Assembly: GCF_004341375.1 (NCBI RefSeq)
Contig: NZ_SLXO01000007.1
Location: forward strand, 62,001 to 126,000
Direction of reading: 5' to 3'
Length of the DNA: 64,000 nt
From: Rhodothalassium salexigens DSM 2132
GTDB taxonomy: Bacteria > Pseudomonadota > Alphaproteobacteria > Sphingomonadales > Rhodothalassiaceae
Part shown: piece after piece, positions 33,775 through 41,983 of the stretch
Numbering within the stretch: the stretch's first letter is position 1
Layout: each line of letters starts with the position of its first letter
Position numbers and translations under genes: made by a program
The notes under the pieces: generated by a model
Told to the model about the DNA's origin: nothing
The model's database searches: none
What the model saw: the letters and a program-made list of their open reading frames with translations, nothing else

Positions 33775-34536
33775 CTATTTGGGCTGCATGCGCAGGGCGC
33801 CGTCGAGCCGGATCACCTCGCCGTTGAGCATCGGGTTTTCGACGATATGACAGGCGAGTTTGGCGTATTCGCCGGGGTCGCCCAAGCGGTGCGGGTGCGG
33901 CACCGTGCGGCCGAGGCTGTCCTGGACCTCCTGCGGCAGGCCGAGCAACAGCGGCGTCAGAAACAGCCCCGGTGCGATGGTCATCACCCGGATCTGCTTG
34001 TCGGCCAGGTCGCGCGCCACCGGCAGCGTCAGGCCGACGACCCCGCCCTTGGACGCGGCATAGGCGGCCTGGCCCACCTGGCCCTCATAAGCCGCGATCG
34101 AGGCGGTGTTGACGATCACCCCGCGCTCTTCGCCGTCCACCGGCTCGGCGGCGGCCATGCGCGCGGCCGCCAGGCGCAGCACGTTGAAGGTGCCCACCAG
34201 ATTGACGTCGATCACCTTCTTGAAGCTGTCGAGCGGGTGCGCCTCGCCGCGCGACACGGTCTTGGCGGCCGGGCCGATGCCGGCGCAGCTGACCGCCACC
34301 CGCGCGGTGCCATGGGCCGCCTCGCCGGCGTCGAGCCCGGCGGTCACATCCGCCTCGCTCGACACGTCCACACGGTGGAACAGGCCGCCGATCTCCTGCG
34401 CCACGCGGCGGCCGCGGTCCTCGTTGAGATCGAACAGCGTCACCTTCGCGCCGCGCGCGGCGAGCGCCCGGGCGGTCGCCTCGCCAAGCCCCGACGCAGC
34501 ACCGGTGACGACCGCCGCCAAGCCCTTGATATCCAT
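33775..34536 (-). CDS. SDR family 3-hydroxyacyl-CoA dehydrogenase (HSD10-like)
   Basis: 253 residues. Seen: [34 protein letters not shown] (Asp after beta 2 indicates NAD+ preference), [20 protein letters not shown] (Ser, Tyr) with KGG, and [20 protein letters not shown]. The [13 protein letters not shown] and [20 protein letters not shown] segments match 3-hydroxyacyl-CoA/2-methyl-3-hydroxybutyryl-CoA dehydrogenase type 2 (HSD17B10). These act in isoleucine and fatty acyl-CoA breakdown. GGGAGG precedes the ATG at 34536. It is divergent from HMG-CoA lyase, so branched-chain degradation genes are gathered here. Confidence 0.9.
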   Translation of the reverse strand: MDIKGLAAVVTGAASGLGEATARALAARGAKVTLFDLNEDRGRRVAQEIGGLFHRVDVSSEADVTAGLDAGEAAHGTARVAVSCAGIGPAAKTVSRGEAHPLDSFKKVIDVNLVGTFNVLRLAAARMAAAEPVDGEERGVIVNTASIAAYEGQVGQAAYAASKGGVVGLTLPVARDLADKQIRVMTIAPGLFLTPLLLGLPQEVQDSLGRTVPHPHRLGDPGEYAKLACHIVENPMLNGEVIRLDGALRMQPK

Positions 34537-34686
34537 GAAAGCCTCCCAAAAGATGGTTCGATGACGCGCGCTTAGCACAGCCACCCCGATCATGCGAGCC
34601 GGACGCAACAAGATCCGCCTTGCCGGTTCGCCGGTCCCGGGGCTATGCCCGGCGCACCCGTTCGAGCCTGAAAGGACCGCTGCCCC

Positions 34687-35646
34687 ATGACCGCCGCCCC
34701 CTGCCCCGCGCGCCCCGAGCCGACCGCCGCCGCCCCCCGCGCCGTGGAGATCGTCGAGGTGGGCGCGCGCGACGGCCTGCAGAACGAGGCCACGCCGATC
34801 GACACCGCGCACAAGCTGGCGCTGATCGCACGGTTGATGGCGGCCGGTGCCCGGCGTCTGGAGGTGGCGAGCTTCGTGCACCCCCGCCTGGTGCCGCAGA
34901 TGGCCGACGCCGAGGCGGTGGTCGCCGGCCTGCCGGCCGACGCCAGCGCCACCTATGTGGGGCTGGTGCTCAACAAGCGCGGGCTGTTGCGGGCGCTGGA
35001 AACGCGCGCCGGCGGGCGGCGCGGCGTCGACGAGATCGGCTGCGTGGCGGTCGCCTCGGACGGGTTCGGCAACGCCAATCAGGGCATGGGCTGGCAAGCC
35101 TCGGTCGAGACGGTCAAGGACCTGCACCGGCTGGCCCACGCCGAGGGGCTGGCGGCCCAGGTCACCGTGTCGGTGTGCTGGGGCGACCCGTTCGACGGCC
35201 CGGTGGCGCCCGACCGGGTGGTCGAGATCTGCCGCCGGCTGGCCGAGGCGGGGCCGCGCGAAATCGCCCTGGCCGACACCATCGGCGTCGCCGTGCCGGC
35301 GCGGGTGACCGAGTTGTTCCACCGCGTCGCCGAGGCGGTGCCCGACATCCCGCTGCGCGGCCATTTCCACGACACCCGCAACACCGGCATCGCCAATGCC
35401 TGGGCGGCTTATGAAGCGGGCGCCAGCGTGCTCGACGCGTCGCTCGGCGGGCTCGGCGGCTGCCCGTTCGCGCCCCGAGCCACCGGCAATATCGCCACGG
35501 AAGACCTGGTCTATCTGCTCGACCGGTCGGGCGTCGGCCACGGCCTCGACCTGGCCGCCCTGATCGACACCGCCGGCTGGATGGCCGAGGTCATGGCCAA
35601 GCCCCTGCCCGGCCGGGTCGCGCGCGCCGGCGGCTTTCCCGCCTGA
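34687..35646 (+). CDS. Hydroxymethylglutaryl-CoA lyase
   Basis: 319 residues; cleaves HMG-CoA to acetoacetate and acetyl-CoA, the last step of leucine degradation. A TIM barrel of the DRE-TIM family: [20 protein letters not shown] (metal/catalytic RDGLQ), [62 protein letters not shown] and the HMGL signature [20 protein letters not shown] with its active-site Cys. AAAGGA precedes the ATG. No liuABCD genes are linked in the window, but an HSD10-like dehydrogenase is divergent next to it. A mvaB/liuE name is plausible. Confidence 0.95.
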   Translation: MTAAPCPARPEPTAAAPRAVEIVEVGARDGLQNEATPIDTAHKLALIARLMAAGARRLEVASFVHPRLVPQMADAEAVVAGLPADASATYVGLVLNKRGLLRALETRAGGRRGVDEIGCVAVASDGFGNANQGMGWQASVETVKDLHRLAHAEGLAAQVTVSVCWGDPFDGPVAPDRVVEICRRLAEAGPREIALADTIGVAVPARVTELFHRVAEAVPDIPLRGHFHDTRNTGIANAWAAYEAGASVLDASLGGLGGCPFAPRATGNIATEDLVYLLDRSGVGHGLDLAALIDTAGWMAEVMAKPLPGRVARAGGFPA

Positions 35647-35671
35647 CCGGTCGGGTCGGCCGGTCGCCGAC

Positions 35672-35723
35672 AAAAAAGGGCCGGTGTGGGCACAGCCCCC
35701 AAGGGGGCGGCTCAACACCGGCC
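35672..35723 (-). terminator. Intrinsic terminator after the TPR gene
   Basis: On the minus strand a 9-bp outer stem (GGCCGGTGT at 35679-35687 with ACACCGGCC at 35715-35723) encloses an inner GCCCCC/GGGGGC hairpin, followed by six Ts (35677 down to 35672). It lies 27 bp after the TPR gene stop and separates it from the convergent HMG-CoA lyase. Confidence 0.85.
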
Positions 35724-35750
35724 AGACCTTCGTTGGGGAAGGTAACCCGT

Positions 35751-36227
35751 TCAGCGCTGGGCCAGCATCCGTTGCTTCTCGGCCAGCGCCAGATTGGCGT
35801 CGAGCATCTTGGCCGGCCCGCCGGCCGCCAGCGCCGCACGATAGTCGGCCGCCGCGCCGGCATAGTCGCCGGTCTGATAGCGCGCAATGCCGCGATTGTT
35901 GAGCGCGCGCCAGTCGTCGGGCCGTGCGTCGGCGACCGCGGAACACGCCTTGAGCGCCGACGCGCCCGCCCCCTGACGCAGATGGCCGAGACACAGCAGC
36001 GACTGCGCCCCCAGCACCACCCGACGGTCCTCGCCACGCAGGGCCGCGCGCGCACCATGGGTCAAGGCGCGGTCCACCTGACCACGTTCCAACGCCTGCT
36101 CGGCCAGGCGCAGCGACTCCGCCGCACTCAGCGCTCCGGCATCGACGCGACCGGCGAGCAGAGCCACCGCGCCGGCAACACCAAGCGCCCCGAGGCCCAT
36201 CTTCATTCCCGTCTTCCAAGCGACCAT
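35751..36227 (-). CDS. Signal-anchored TPR-like protein
   Basis: 158 residues. The N-terminus [20 protein letters not shown] continues into a hydrophobic stretch to about residue 27, either a signal peptide or an anchor. Then come about three TPR-like helix pairs ([60 protein letters not shown]). The [16 protein letters not shown] segment is a canonical TPR. No enzymatic motif. AAGGAG 10 bases before the ATG at 36227 decides the start. It is divergent from a LysR gene, the usual geometry of a LysR target, but the function is unknown. Confidence 0.85.
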   Translation of the reverse strand: MVAWKTGMKMGLGALGVAGAVALLAGRVDAGALSAAESLRLAEQALERGQVDRALTHGARAALRGEDRRVVLGAQSLLCLGHLRQGAGASALKACSAVADARPDDWRALNNRGIARYQTGDYAGAAADYRAALAAGGPAKMLDANLALAEKQRMLAQR

Positions 36228-36244
36228 GGCCTGGGCTCCTTTGG

Positions 36245-36296
36245 CTGTCATCTCTCGACAGCCACTAGCTTGACATCTACGTTAATGAAGTAAATT
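36245..36296 (+). promoter_or_regulatory. Putative LysR operator and promoter in the TPR/LysR gap
   Basis: An inverted repeat CTGTC-N7-GACAG lies at 36245-36261, followed by TTGACA (36270-36275) and, after 15 bases, TAAATT (36291-36296, 4 of 6). The gap is clearly AT-richer than its surroundings. The spacing is short for sigma-70, so the -10 may be elsewhere (TACTAT near 36313). The repeat is a reasonable LysR-type site between divergent genes, but no T-N11-A core is exact. Confidence 0.4.
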
Positions 36297-36347
36297 CCTC
36301 AAAATCACATGCCTACTATACAAAATCGCATAGGTCCGGAGGCATCC

Positions 36348-37247
36348 ATGTTCGACTGGGGCGATCTCAAGCAGTTCCTGGCGGTGGCCGAGACCGGCAG
36401 CCTGTCCGCCGCGGCGAAGGAGTTGGGCCAGAGCCAGCCGACCGTGGGCCGACGCATCGACGCGCTGGAAAGCCGGCTCGGCGCGCAGCTGTTCGTGCGC
36501 ACCGCCAGCGGGGTGACCCTGACCGACCTGGGCCGCACCGCGCTGGCCTATGCGCGCCGGGTGCGTGACGAGGCGGCGGCGATCGAGCGCGCGGCGGAAA
36601 ACCAGGACACGGCGCTCGAAGGCACGGTGCGCGTCTCGACCATCGAAGGCATCGCCGCCCAGTGGATGACGCCGGAGTTGGGCGCCTTTCGCCGGCTCTA
36701 TCCCGATATCGACCTGGAGCTGATCGCCGAGGACACCGCCGCCGACCTGGCCAACCGGCACGCCGACATCGCCATCCGTCTGTTCCGTCCCGTCGAACCG
36801 TCGCTGATCACCCGGCGCCTGGCGACCATCCACTACGGCTTCTATGCCCACAAGGCGTTCCTCGATCGCCACGGCCGACCGCGAACGGTGGCCGAGCTGA
36901 GCCGGTACGATTTCGTCGGCTGGGACGAGGCGCCGGGCACCCGCGCCAAACAGGAAAGCCTGCGCGAAAACGCCCATGTCACGGCGCAGCCGGTGTTCCG
37001 GACCAATAGCCCGGGCACCATGGTCGCAGCGGTTGACGCCGGCATCGGCGTCGGCCGGCTACCGGTGTCGATGGCCGAAGGCCATGATCGCCTGGAACGC
37101 CTGTTCCCCGATCTGGTGGCCGCCGAGTTGGACGTCTGGTTGGTCGCTCATGCCGAGCTGCGCGCCAATGCCCGCATCCGCGCGCTGTGGGATTTCATCA
37201 TCGCGCGCACCGAAACCTACCGACGGACCCGCGCTGGCTTCGGCTGA
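36348..37247 (+). CDS. LysR family transcriptional regulator
   Basis: 299 residues. The N-terminal winged helix-turn-helix is complete: MFDWGDLKQFLAVAETGSLS, AAAKELGQSQPTVGRRIDAL, ESRLGAQLFVRTASGVTLTD. A periplasmic-binding-like effector domain follows from about residue 90. The ATG at 36348, preceded by GGAGG, is chosen over 36309 because LysR proteins of this group begin MFDWxDL. It is divergent from a TPR-like gene, with an inverted repeat in the gap. The effector is unknown. Confidence 0.93.
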   Translation: MFDWGDLKQFLAVAETGSLSAAAKELGQSQPTVGRRIDALESRLGAQLFVRTASGVTLTDLGRTALAYARRVRDEAAAIERAAENQDTALEGTVRVSTIEGIAAQWMTPELGAFRRLYPDIDLELIAEDTAADLANRHADIAIRLFRPVEPSLITRRLATIHYGFYAHKAFLDRHGRPRTVAELSRYDFVGWDEAPGTRAKQESLRENAHVTAQPVFRTNSPGTMVAAVDAGIGVGRLPVSMAEGHDRLERLFPDLVAAELDVWLVAHAELRANARIRALWDFIIARTETYRRTRAGFG

Positions 37248-37261
37248 CCTATCGCAGGCGA

Positions 37262-38194
37262 TCAGGCGTCCGCGCCGGCCCCGGCCGACTGCCCGTCGGA
37301 GGACTGCCCGTCGGGAGACTGCCCGTCGGGAGACTGCCCGTGAACGGCCAGCCAGTCAGGCGCCAGGGGCCGGGCCGGTGCGCCGGCGACACTCAGCGGC
37401 CCCTTGTCCAGGTCTTCGAGCCGCACCAGGGCGACCGCGATACCGTCGCCCGACGACCGGACCTTGCCCGCCTCCTTGCCCGCGGCGGTCAGCACCGGCG
37501 TGTCGGCCTCGGGTGCCGCGCCGTCGACGGCCAGCGGGATCAGCCGCTTGCGGACCTTGCCGCGGTACTTCATACGCGCGGTCAACTCCTGGCCCACGAA
37601 ACACCCCTTCGAGAAGTCGACGCCGTTCAAGAGGTCCAGATCGCCTTCCAGGCTCAACGTGCGTTCGCGCTCGGCATCGACCGACAATTCCGGCACGCCC
37701 AGCGACAGCCGGTGCGCATCATAGGCCCCCGGCCGCGCCGCCGCACCGACCGCCGACAGGGCTGCGCGCGGGGCGATTACCCGGCTGCCGAGGGCGGGAA
37801 GGCGCGGGTCGACGAACGCCTGCGCGTCGGCGGACAGGTCGGGGGCCGGCCAATCGTCTCGCCACTCGTCCGCCGTCCAGGCGACGGCATGGCTTTCCTC
37901 CAGGTCGGCGATGGTCACGTCGGCGCGCAGTTTGTAGAGCGTCAGCCGCTTGACCAGATCGTCCTTCTGTGCGGCCGGAGCGTCGAGATAGAGCCCGCCC
38001 GCACCGTCGCCGACCAGGAAGAAATCGAACAGATACTTGCCCTGCGGGGTCAGCAGCGCGGTGTGCACCGCGCGCCCCGGGCCGGCCTGGGCCACATCGT
38101 TGGTGACCAGGCGCTGGAGGAAATCCACCGTCTCGGTGCCCGACAGGTGCAGCACGGCGCGATCGTCCAACAAGGCAAGCTCGGGCGTCGACAT
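37262..38194 (-). CDS. ygfZ: YgfZ/GcvT-like folate-binding protein
   Basis: 310 residues; supports repair or assembly of iron-sulfur enzymes such as MiaB, using tetrahydrofolate. Seen: VLHLSGTETVDFLQRLVTND, PQGKYLFDFFLV, LTLYKLRADVTI, the hallmark GVDFSKGCFVGQELTARMKY and a C-terminal barrel. GAGAGGAG precedes the ATG at 38194; the 70-codon upstream extension is rejected. The C-terminus ends in GQSPD-type pentapeptide repeats encoded by a 15-bp tandem repeat, absent from usual YgfZ. It converges with the LysR gene (14-bp gap) and is divergent from the dihydroorotase-like gene. Confidence 0.92.
   Translation of the reverse strand: MSTPELALLDDRAVLHLSGTETVDFLQRLVTNDVAQAGPGRAVHTALLTPQGKYLFDFFLVGDGAGGLYLDAPAAQKDDLVKRLTLYKLRADVTIADLEESHAVAWTADEWRDDWPAPDLSADAQAFVDPRLPALGSRVIAPRAALSAVGAAARPGAYDAHRLSLGVPELSVDAERERTLSLEGDLDLLNGVDFSKGCFVGQELTARMKYRGKVRKRLIPLAVDGAAPEADTPVLTAAGKEAGKVRSSGDGIAVALVRLEDLDKGPLSVAGAPARPLAPDWLAVHGQSPDGQSPDGQSSDGQSAGAGADA
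37287..37342 (-). repeat. 15-bp tandem repeat at the ygfZ C-terminus
   Basis: Units at 37287-37301, 37302-37316 and 37317-37331, with a partial fourth to 37342, each GACTGCCCGTCGGGA or a one/two-base variant (plus strand). In ygfZ they encode repeated G-Q-S-P/S-D just before the stop. The two central units are identical, a sign of recent slippage. Confidence 0.9.
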
Positions 38195-38402
38195 GGGGCG
38201 GGCTCCTCTCCGGTCTGGGTGGGCGCAAGGTCTGCGTTGGACCGTGCCGCGACAACGGGCTCGGGTCTGGGATGGGCCGATCGGTTCCTTGTTCGCACTT
38301 AAGCGAGCCGCGGCGTCAAAACAAGAGTTCACCGGTCCTGTTAGGGGCCTTGTCTCGGACACGCTGTCCGGGGTAGTGCTCGTCAAACCGTTGGAGAGAG
38401 CC

Positions 38403-39743
38403 ATGACACCCGCCTATGACCTGATTGTGCGCGGTGGCCGCGTCGTCAACCACGCCGGCCGCGCGGTCACCGACATCGCCATCAAGGACGAACGCATCGC
38501 CGCCATCGGCGACCTGCGCGCCGCTTCGGCGGCCGAGGAGATCGACGCCGCCGGGCTAACCGTGCTGCCCGGTGTGATCGACACCCAGGTGCACTTCCGC
38601 GAGCCCGGCAACGAACACAAGGAAGACCTGGAGACGGGCAGCCGCGCCGCGGTCATGGGCGGCGTCACCGCGGTGTTCGAGATGCCCAACACCAGCCCGC
38701 TGACCACCACGCCGGCGGCGCTGGAAGACAAGGTCACCCGCGCCACCGGGCGCATGCACTGCGACTTCGCCTTCTATATGGGCGCCATGGCCGGCAATGC
38801 CGACGAAATGGCGGCGCTCGAAGCGCTGCCGGGCTGCTGCGGGGTCAAGATCTTCATGGGCGCGTCCACCGGGGACCTGTTGGTGCCCGACGACGCGACG
38901 CTCGAACGCGTGCTCGCCCACGGCCGGCGCCGGGTGGCGATCCACTGCGAGGACGAGCCGCGCATGAACGAGCGCGAAGGCGAGCGGGTGCCCGGCGACC
39001 CGGCCAGCCACCCGGTCTGGCGCGACGAGGAAACCGCGTTCAAGGCGACCCGCCGGGCGGTCGCCATGGCCCGCAAGACCGGCCGACGCATCCACGTGCT
39101 GCACGTGACGACCGCCGAAGAAATGGCGTTCCTGGCCGACAACAAGGACATCGCCAGCGTCGAGACCACGCCCCAGCACCTGACCCTGGCGGACGAGACC
39201 GCCTACCCCGCGCTCGGCACCCTGGCGCAGATGAACCCACCGATCCGTGGCGCCGCGCACCAGGCGGGGCTGTGGGCGGCGGTGGCCAATGGCGTGGTCG
39301 ACGTGATCGGGTCGGACCATGCGCCGCACACCCGCGAGGAAAAGGCCAAGCCCTATCCGCAAAGCCCGTCGGGCATGCCGGGCGTACAGACGCTTTTGCC
39401 GCTGTTGCTCGACCACATGAACGCCGGCCGGCTGACGCTCGAACGGCTGGTGGACCTGACCAGCCACGGCGCCAATCGGTTGTTCAACCTGCGCGACAAG
39501 GGCCGGCTGGCGGTCGGCTATCATGGCGATCTGACCGTGGTCGACCTGTCCAAGCAATGGACGGTGACCGAAGACTGGCTCGCCTCGCGCTGCGGTTGGA
39601 GCCCGTTCACCGGCATGGTCCTGACCGGCAAGCCGGTGGGCACGATCGTGCGCGGCCGGCGGGTGATGTGGGAAGACGAATTGCTGACCCCGTCGCAGGG
39701 CCAGGCGATCCGCTTTCAGGAGACGCTGGCGGCGGATCGTTAG
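38403..39743 (+). CDS. pyrC: Dihydroorotase-type amidohydrolase
   Basis: 446 residues; type I dihydroorotase fold. Seen: YDLIVRGGRVVNHAGRAVTD, the signature region VIDTQVHFREPGNEHKEDLE, FEMPNTSPLTTTPAALEDKV, KIFMGASTGDLL, AIHCEDEPRMNER, IHVLHVTTAEEM, and VIGSDHAPHTREEKAKPYPQ. The expected metal-binding His-x-His of dihydroorotase reads Gln-Val-His here, while the later His/Asp ligands are kept. Such Gln variants are, from memory, annotated as dihydroorotase in many alphaproteobacteria; activity is not certain. GGAGAGAG precedes the ATG. No pyrB is linked; a hydrolase and ATP-grasp gene follow 122 bp downstream on the same strand. Confidence 0.82.
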   Translation: MTPAYDLIVRGGRVVNHAGRAVTDIAIKDERIAAIGDLRAASAAEEIDAAGLTVLPGVIDTQVHFREPGNEHKEDLETGSRAAVMGGVTAVFEMPNTSPLTTTPAALEDKVTRATGRMHCDFAFYMGAMAGNADEMAALEALPGCCGVKIFMGASTGDLLVPDDATLERVLAHGRRRVAIHCEDEPRMNEREGERVPGDPASHPVWRDEETAFKATRRAVAMARKTGRRIHVLHVTTAEEMAFLADNKDIASVETTPQHLTLADETAYPALGTLAQMNPPIRGAAHQAGLWAAVANGVVDVIGSDHAPHTREEKAKPYPQSPSGMPGVQTLLPLLLDHMNAGRLTLERLVDLTSHGANRLFNLRDKGRLAVGYHGDLTVVDLSKQWTVTEDWLASRCGWSPFTGMVLTGKPVGTIVRGRRVMWEDELLTPSQGQAIRFQETLAADR

Positions 39744-39865
39744 ACGCCGGCACGCCGCCGCCCCCGGGCCGGCTGCCGCTGGACGGTCGGCCCGACGGTG
39801 CGTAAGATGCCCAGCCTCCGCCCCGTTCATGCCGAAGGGCCCCGAGGCCCTTGACAAGAGTCTCC

Positions 39866-41938
39866 ATGCTGGACATCGACCCGACCGCCCCGAGCCCGAT
39901 CCGCATCATCGAAAACATCTGGATTCCGCTCAGCGACGGCAGCCGGCTGGCCGCCAAGGTGTGGCTGCCCGAGGGCGCTGCGGACGCGCCGGTGCCGGCG
40001 GTGCTGGAATACATCCCCTACCGCAAGCGCGACCACAAGGCGATCCGCGACGCCGAGATCCACGGCTTCTTCGCCCGCCACGGCTATGCCGGCGTGCGCG
40101 TGGACCTGCGCGGCAGCGGCGATTCCGACGGCATCCTGCGCGACGAGTATCTGCAACAGGAACTCGACGACGGTCTCGAAGTGTTGCGCTGGATCGCGGC
40201 GCAGACCTGGTGCACCGGCAAGGTGGGCTTGTTCGGGCTGTCCTGGGGCGGGTTCAATGCCCTGCAACTGGCCGCCCTGCAACCGCCCGAGGTCGGCGCG
40301 ATCATCACCGTGTGCTCGTCCGACGACCGCTATGCCGACGATGTGCACTACATGGGCGGCTGCCTGCTGACCGACAATCTGTCCTGGGCGTCGACCATGT
40401 TCGCGTTCAATTCCTGCCCGCCCGACCCGCAGATCGTCGGCGAGGGACGCTGGCGCGAGATGTGGCTCGATCGGCTGGAAGGCAGCGGCCTGTGGCTCAA
40501 GACCTGGCTCAAGCATCAGCGCCGCGACGATTACTGGAAGCACGCCTCGGTGGCCGAGGACCACAGCCGCATCCGCGTGCCGGTGATGGCGGTCAGCGGC
40601 TGGGCCGACGGCTACACCAACACGGTGTTCCGACTGATGGCCAATCTGGACGACGGCGTCCCTCGGCGCGGCCTGATCGGCGCCTGGGGGCACAAATACC
40701 CGCATATGGGCGGCCCCGGCCCGGTGATCGATTTCCTGGGCGAATGCGTGCGCTGGTGGGACCAGTGGCTCAAGGGCATCGACCGCGGCGTCGACCGCGA
40801 GCCGGCGATCCGCGCCTGGATGCTCGACACCTCCGAGCCCACAAGCCCGCGCTCGCCCGGCCGCTGGATCGCCGAGCAGGCCTGGCCCAGCCCGCGCATC
40901 GCCTGGACCAGCTTCTACCCCGCCCCCGGCCTGCTGTCGCCCGACCCCGATCCGGCGCTCGACGACGCCAGCCATCTCACCGTGCAAAGCCCGTTGAGCG
41001 TCGGCATGTTCGCCGGCAAATGGTGCTCCTACGCCGAGGCCACCGACCTGCCCTGGGACCAGCGCCAGGAAGACGGCGGCAGCCTGGTGTTCGACACCCT
41101 GCCGCTCGACGAGGATGTGGAGATCCTCGGTGCGCCCGCGGTGACGCTCGACCTCAGCGTCGACAAGCCCGTGGCCATGCTGGCGGTGCGGCTGTGCGAC
41201 GTGGCACCCAACGACCGGGCGACCCGGGTCACCTTCGGCGTGCTCAACCTGACCCACCGCGACAGCCACGAAACGCCCGAACCGCTCGAACCCGGCCGGC
41301 GTTACCGGGTGACCGTGCGGCTCAACAACATCGCCCAGCGGTTTCGCGCCGGCAACCGGATCCGGCTGGCGCTGTCCACCTCCTATTTCCCGCTCGCCTG
41401 GCCGTCGCCCGAACCCTATCGGCTGACCGTCTACCCGGCCGACTGCCGGCTCGACCTGCCGGTACGCCCGCCGCGCGCCGAAGATGCCCGGCTGCGCCAT
41501 CTGGGCCAGCCGCGCACCGGCCCCGCGCCCCATACCAAGCTGCTGGCGCCGGCGCAGCGCGAATGGGTGGTGAACCAGAACCTGGCCCAGAACGTGGTCG
41601 AGTTGAACATTGTCAACAACGACCCGTTCTTCCGCCTCTACAATGGCCAGGACGACGCCGACGAAACCGGTTGGGACGATCTCGGCGCCATCGATCTGGC
41701 CCGCAACACGACGGAGAAATACTCCTATACCTATAATTTCTACGACACACTGCGCGGCGAAGTGACCACCGAACGCCGGTTCCGGCGCGGCGGCTGGGAG
41801 GTAATGACGGTCACCCGCACCATCCTCACCTCGACGCGCAGCCATTTTCTGATCCGCGCCACCCTCGACGCCTATGAGGGCGACGTGCGGATTTTCTCGA
41901 AAAGCTGGGACGAGCGTATCGCCCGGGATCTTGTCTGA
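39866..41938 (+). CDS. CocE/NonD-type (peptidase S15) alpha/beta hydrolase
   Basis: 690 residues. N-terminal alpha/beta hydrolase with the nucleophile motif GLFGLSWGGFNALQLA (near residue 128), VRVDLRGSGDSDG before it, VMAVSGWADGYTNT (catalytic Asp region) and GAWGHKYPH (catalytic His). A C-terminal jelly-roll domain (VFDTLPLDEDVEILGAPAVT onward) is the X-Pro dipeptidyl-peptidase C domain. The last 150 residues (VNQNLAQNVVELNIVNNDPF, RIFSKSWDERIARDLV) form an extra region beyond many CocE proteins. The family cleaves esters, amides and N-terminal peptides; substrate unknown. ATG at 39866 is preferred to a TTG at 39851. The ATP-grasp gene starts 45 bp later, so a two-gene operon is likely. Confidence 0.88.
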   Translation: MLDIDPTAPSPIRIIENIWIPLSDGSRLAAKVWLPEGAADAPVPAVLEYIPYRKRDHKAIRDAEIHGFFARHGYAGVRVDLRGSGDSDGILRDEYLQQELDDGLEVLRWIAAQTWCTGKVGLFGLSWGGFNALQLAALQPPEVGAIITVCSSDDRYADDVHYMGGCLLTDNLSWASTMFAFNSCPPDPQIVGEGRWREMWLDRLEGSGLWLKTWLKHQRRDDYWKHASVAEDHSRIRVPVMAVSGWADGYTNTVFRLMANLDDGVPRRGLIGAWGHKYPHMGGPGPVIDFLGECVRWWDQWLKGIDRGVDREPAIRAWMLDTSEPTSPRSPGRWIAEQAWPSPRIAWTSFYPAPGLLSPDPDPALDDASHLTVQSPLSVGMFAGKWCSYAEATDLPWDQRQEDGGSLVFDTLPLDEDVEILGAPAVTLDLSVDKPVAMLAVRLCDVAPNDRATRVTFGVLNLTHRDSHETPEPLEPGRRYRVTVRLNNIAQRFRAGNRIRLALSTSYFPLAWPSPEPYRLTVYPADCRLDLPVRPPRAEDARLRHLGQPRTGPAPHTKLLAPAQREWVVNQNLAQNVVELNIVNNDPFFRLYNGQDDADETGWDDLGAIDLARNTTEKYSYTYNFYDTLRGEVTTERRFRRGGWEVMTVTRTILTSTRSHFLIRATLDAYEGDVRIFSKSWDERIARDLV

Positions 41939-41983
41939 GCCCCGCGTCCCTTCGCCCCCTTCGACACAACGGAGCCTGCCGCT

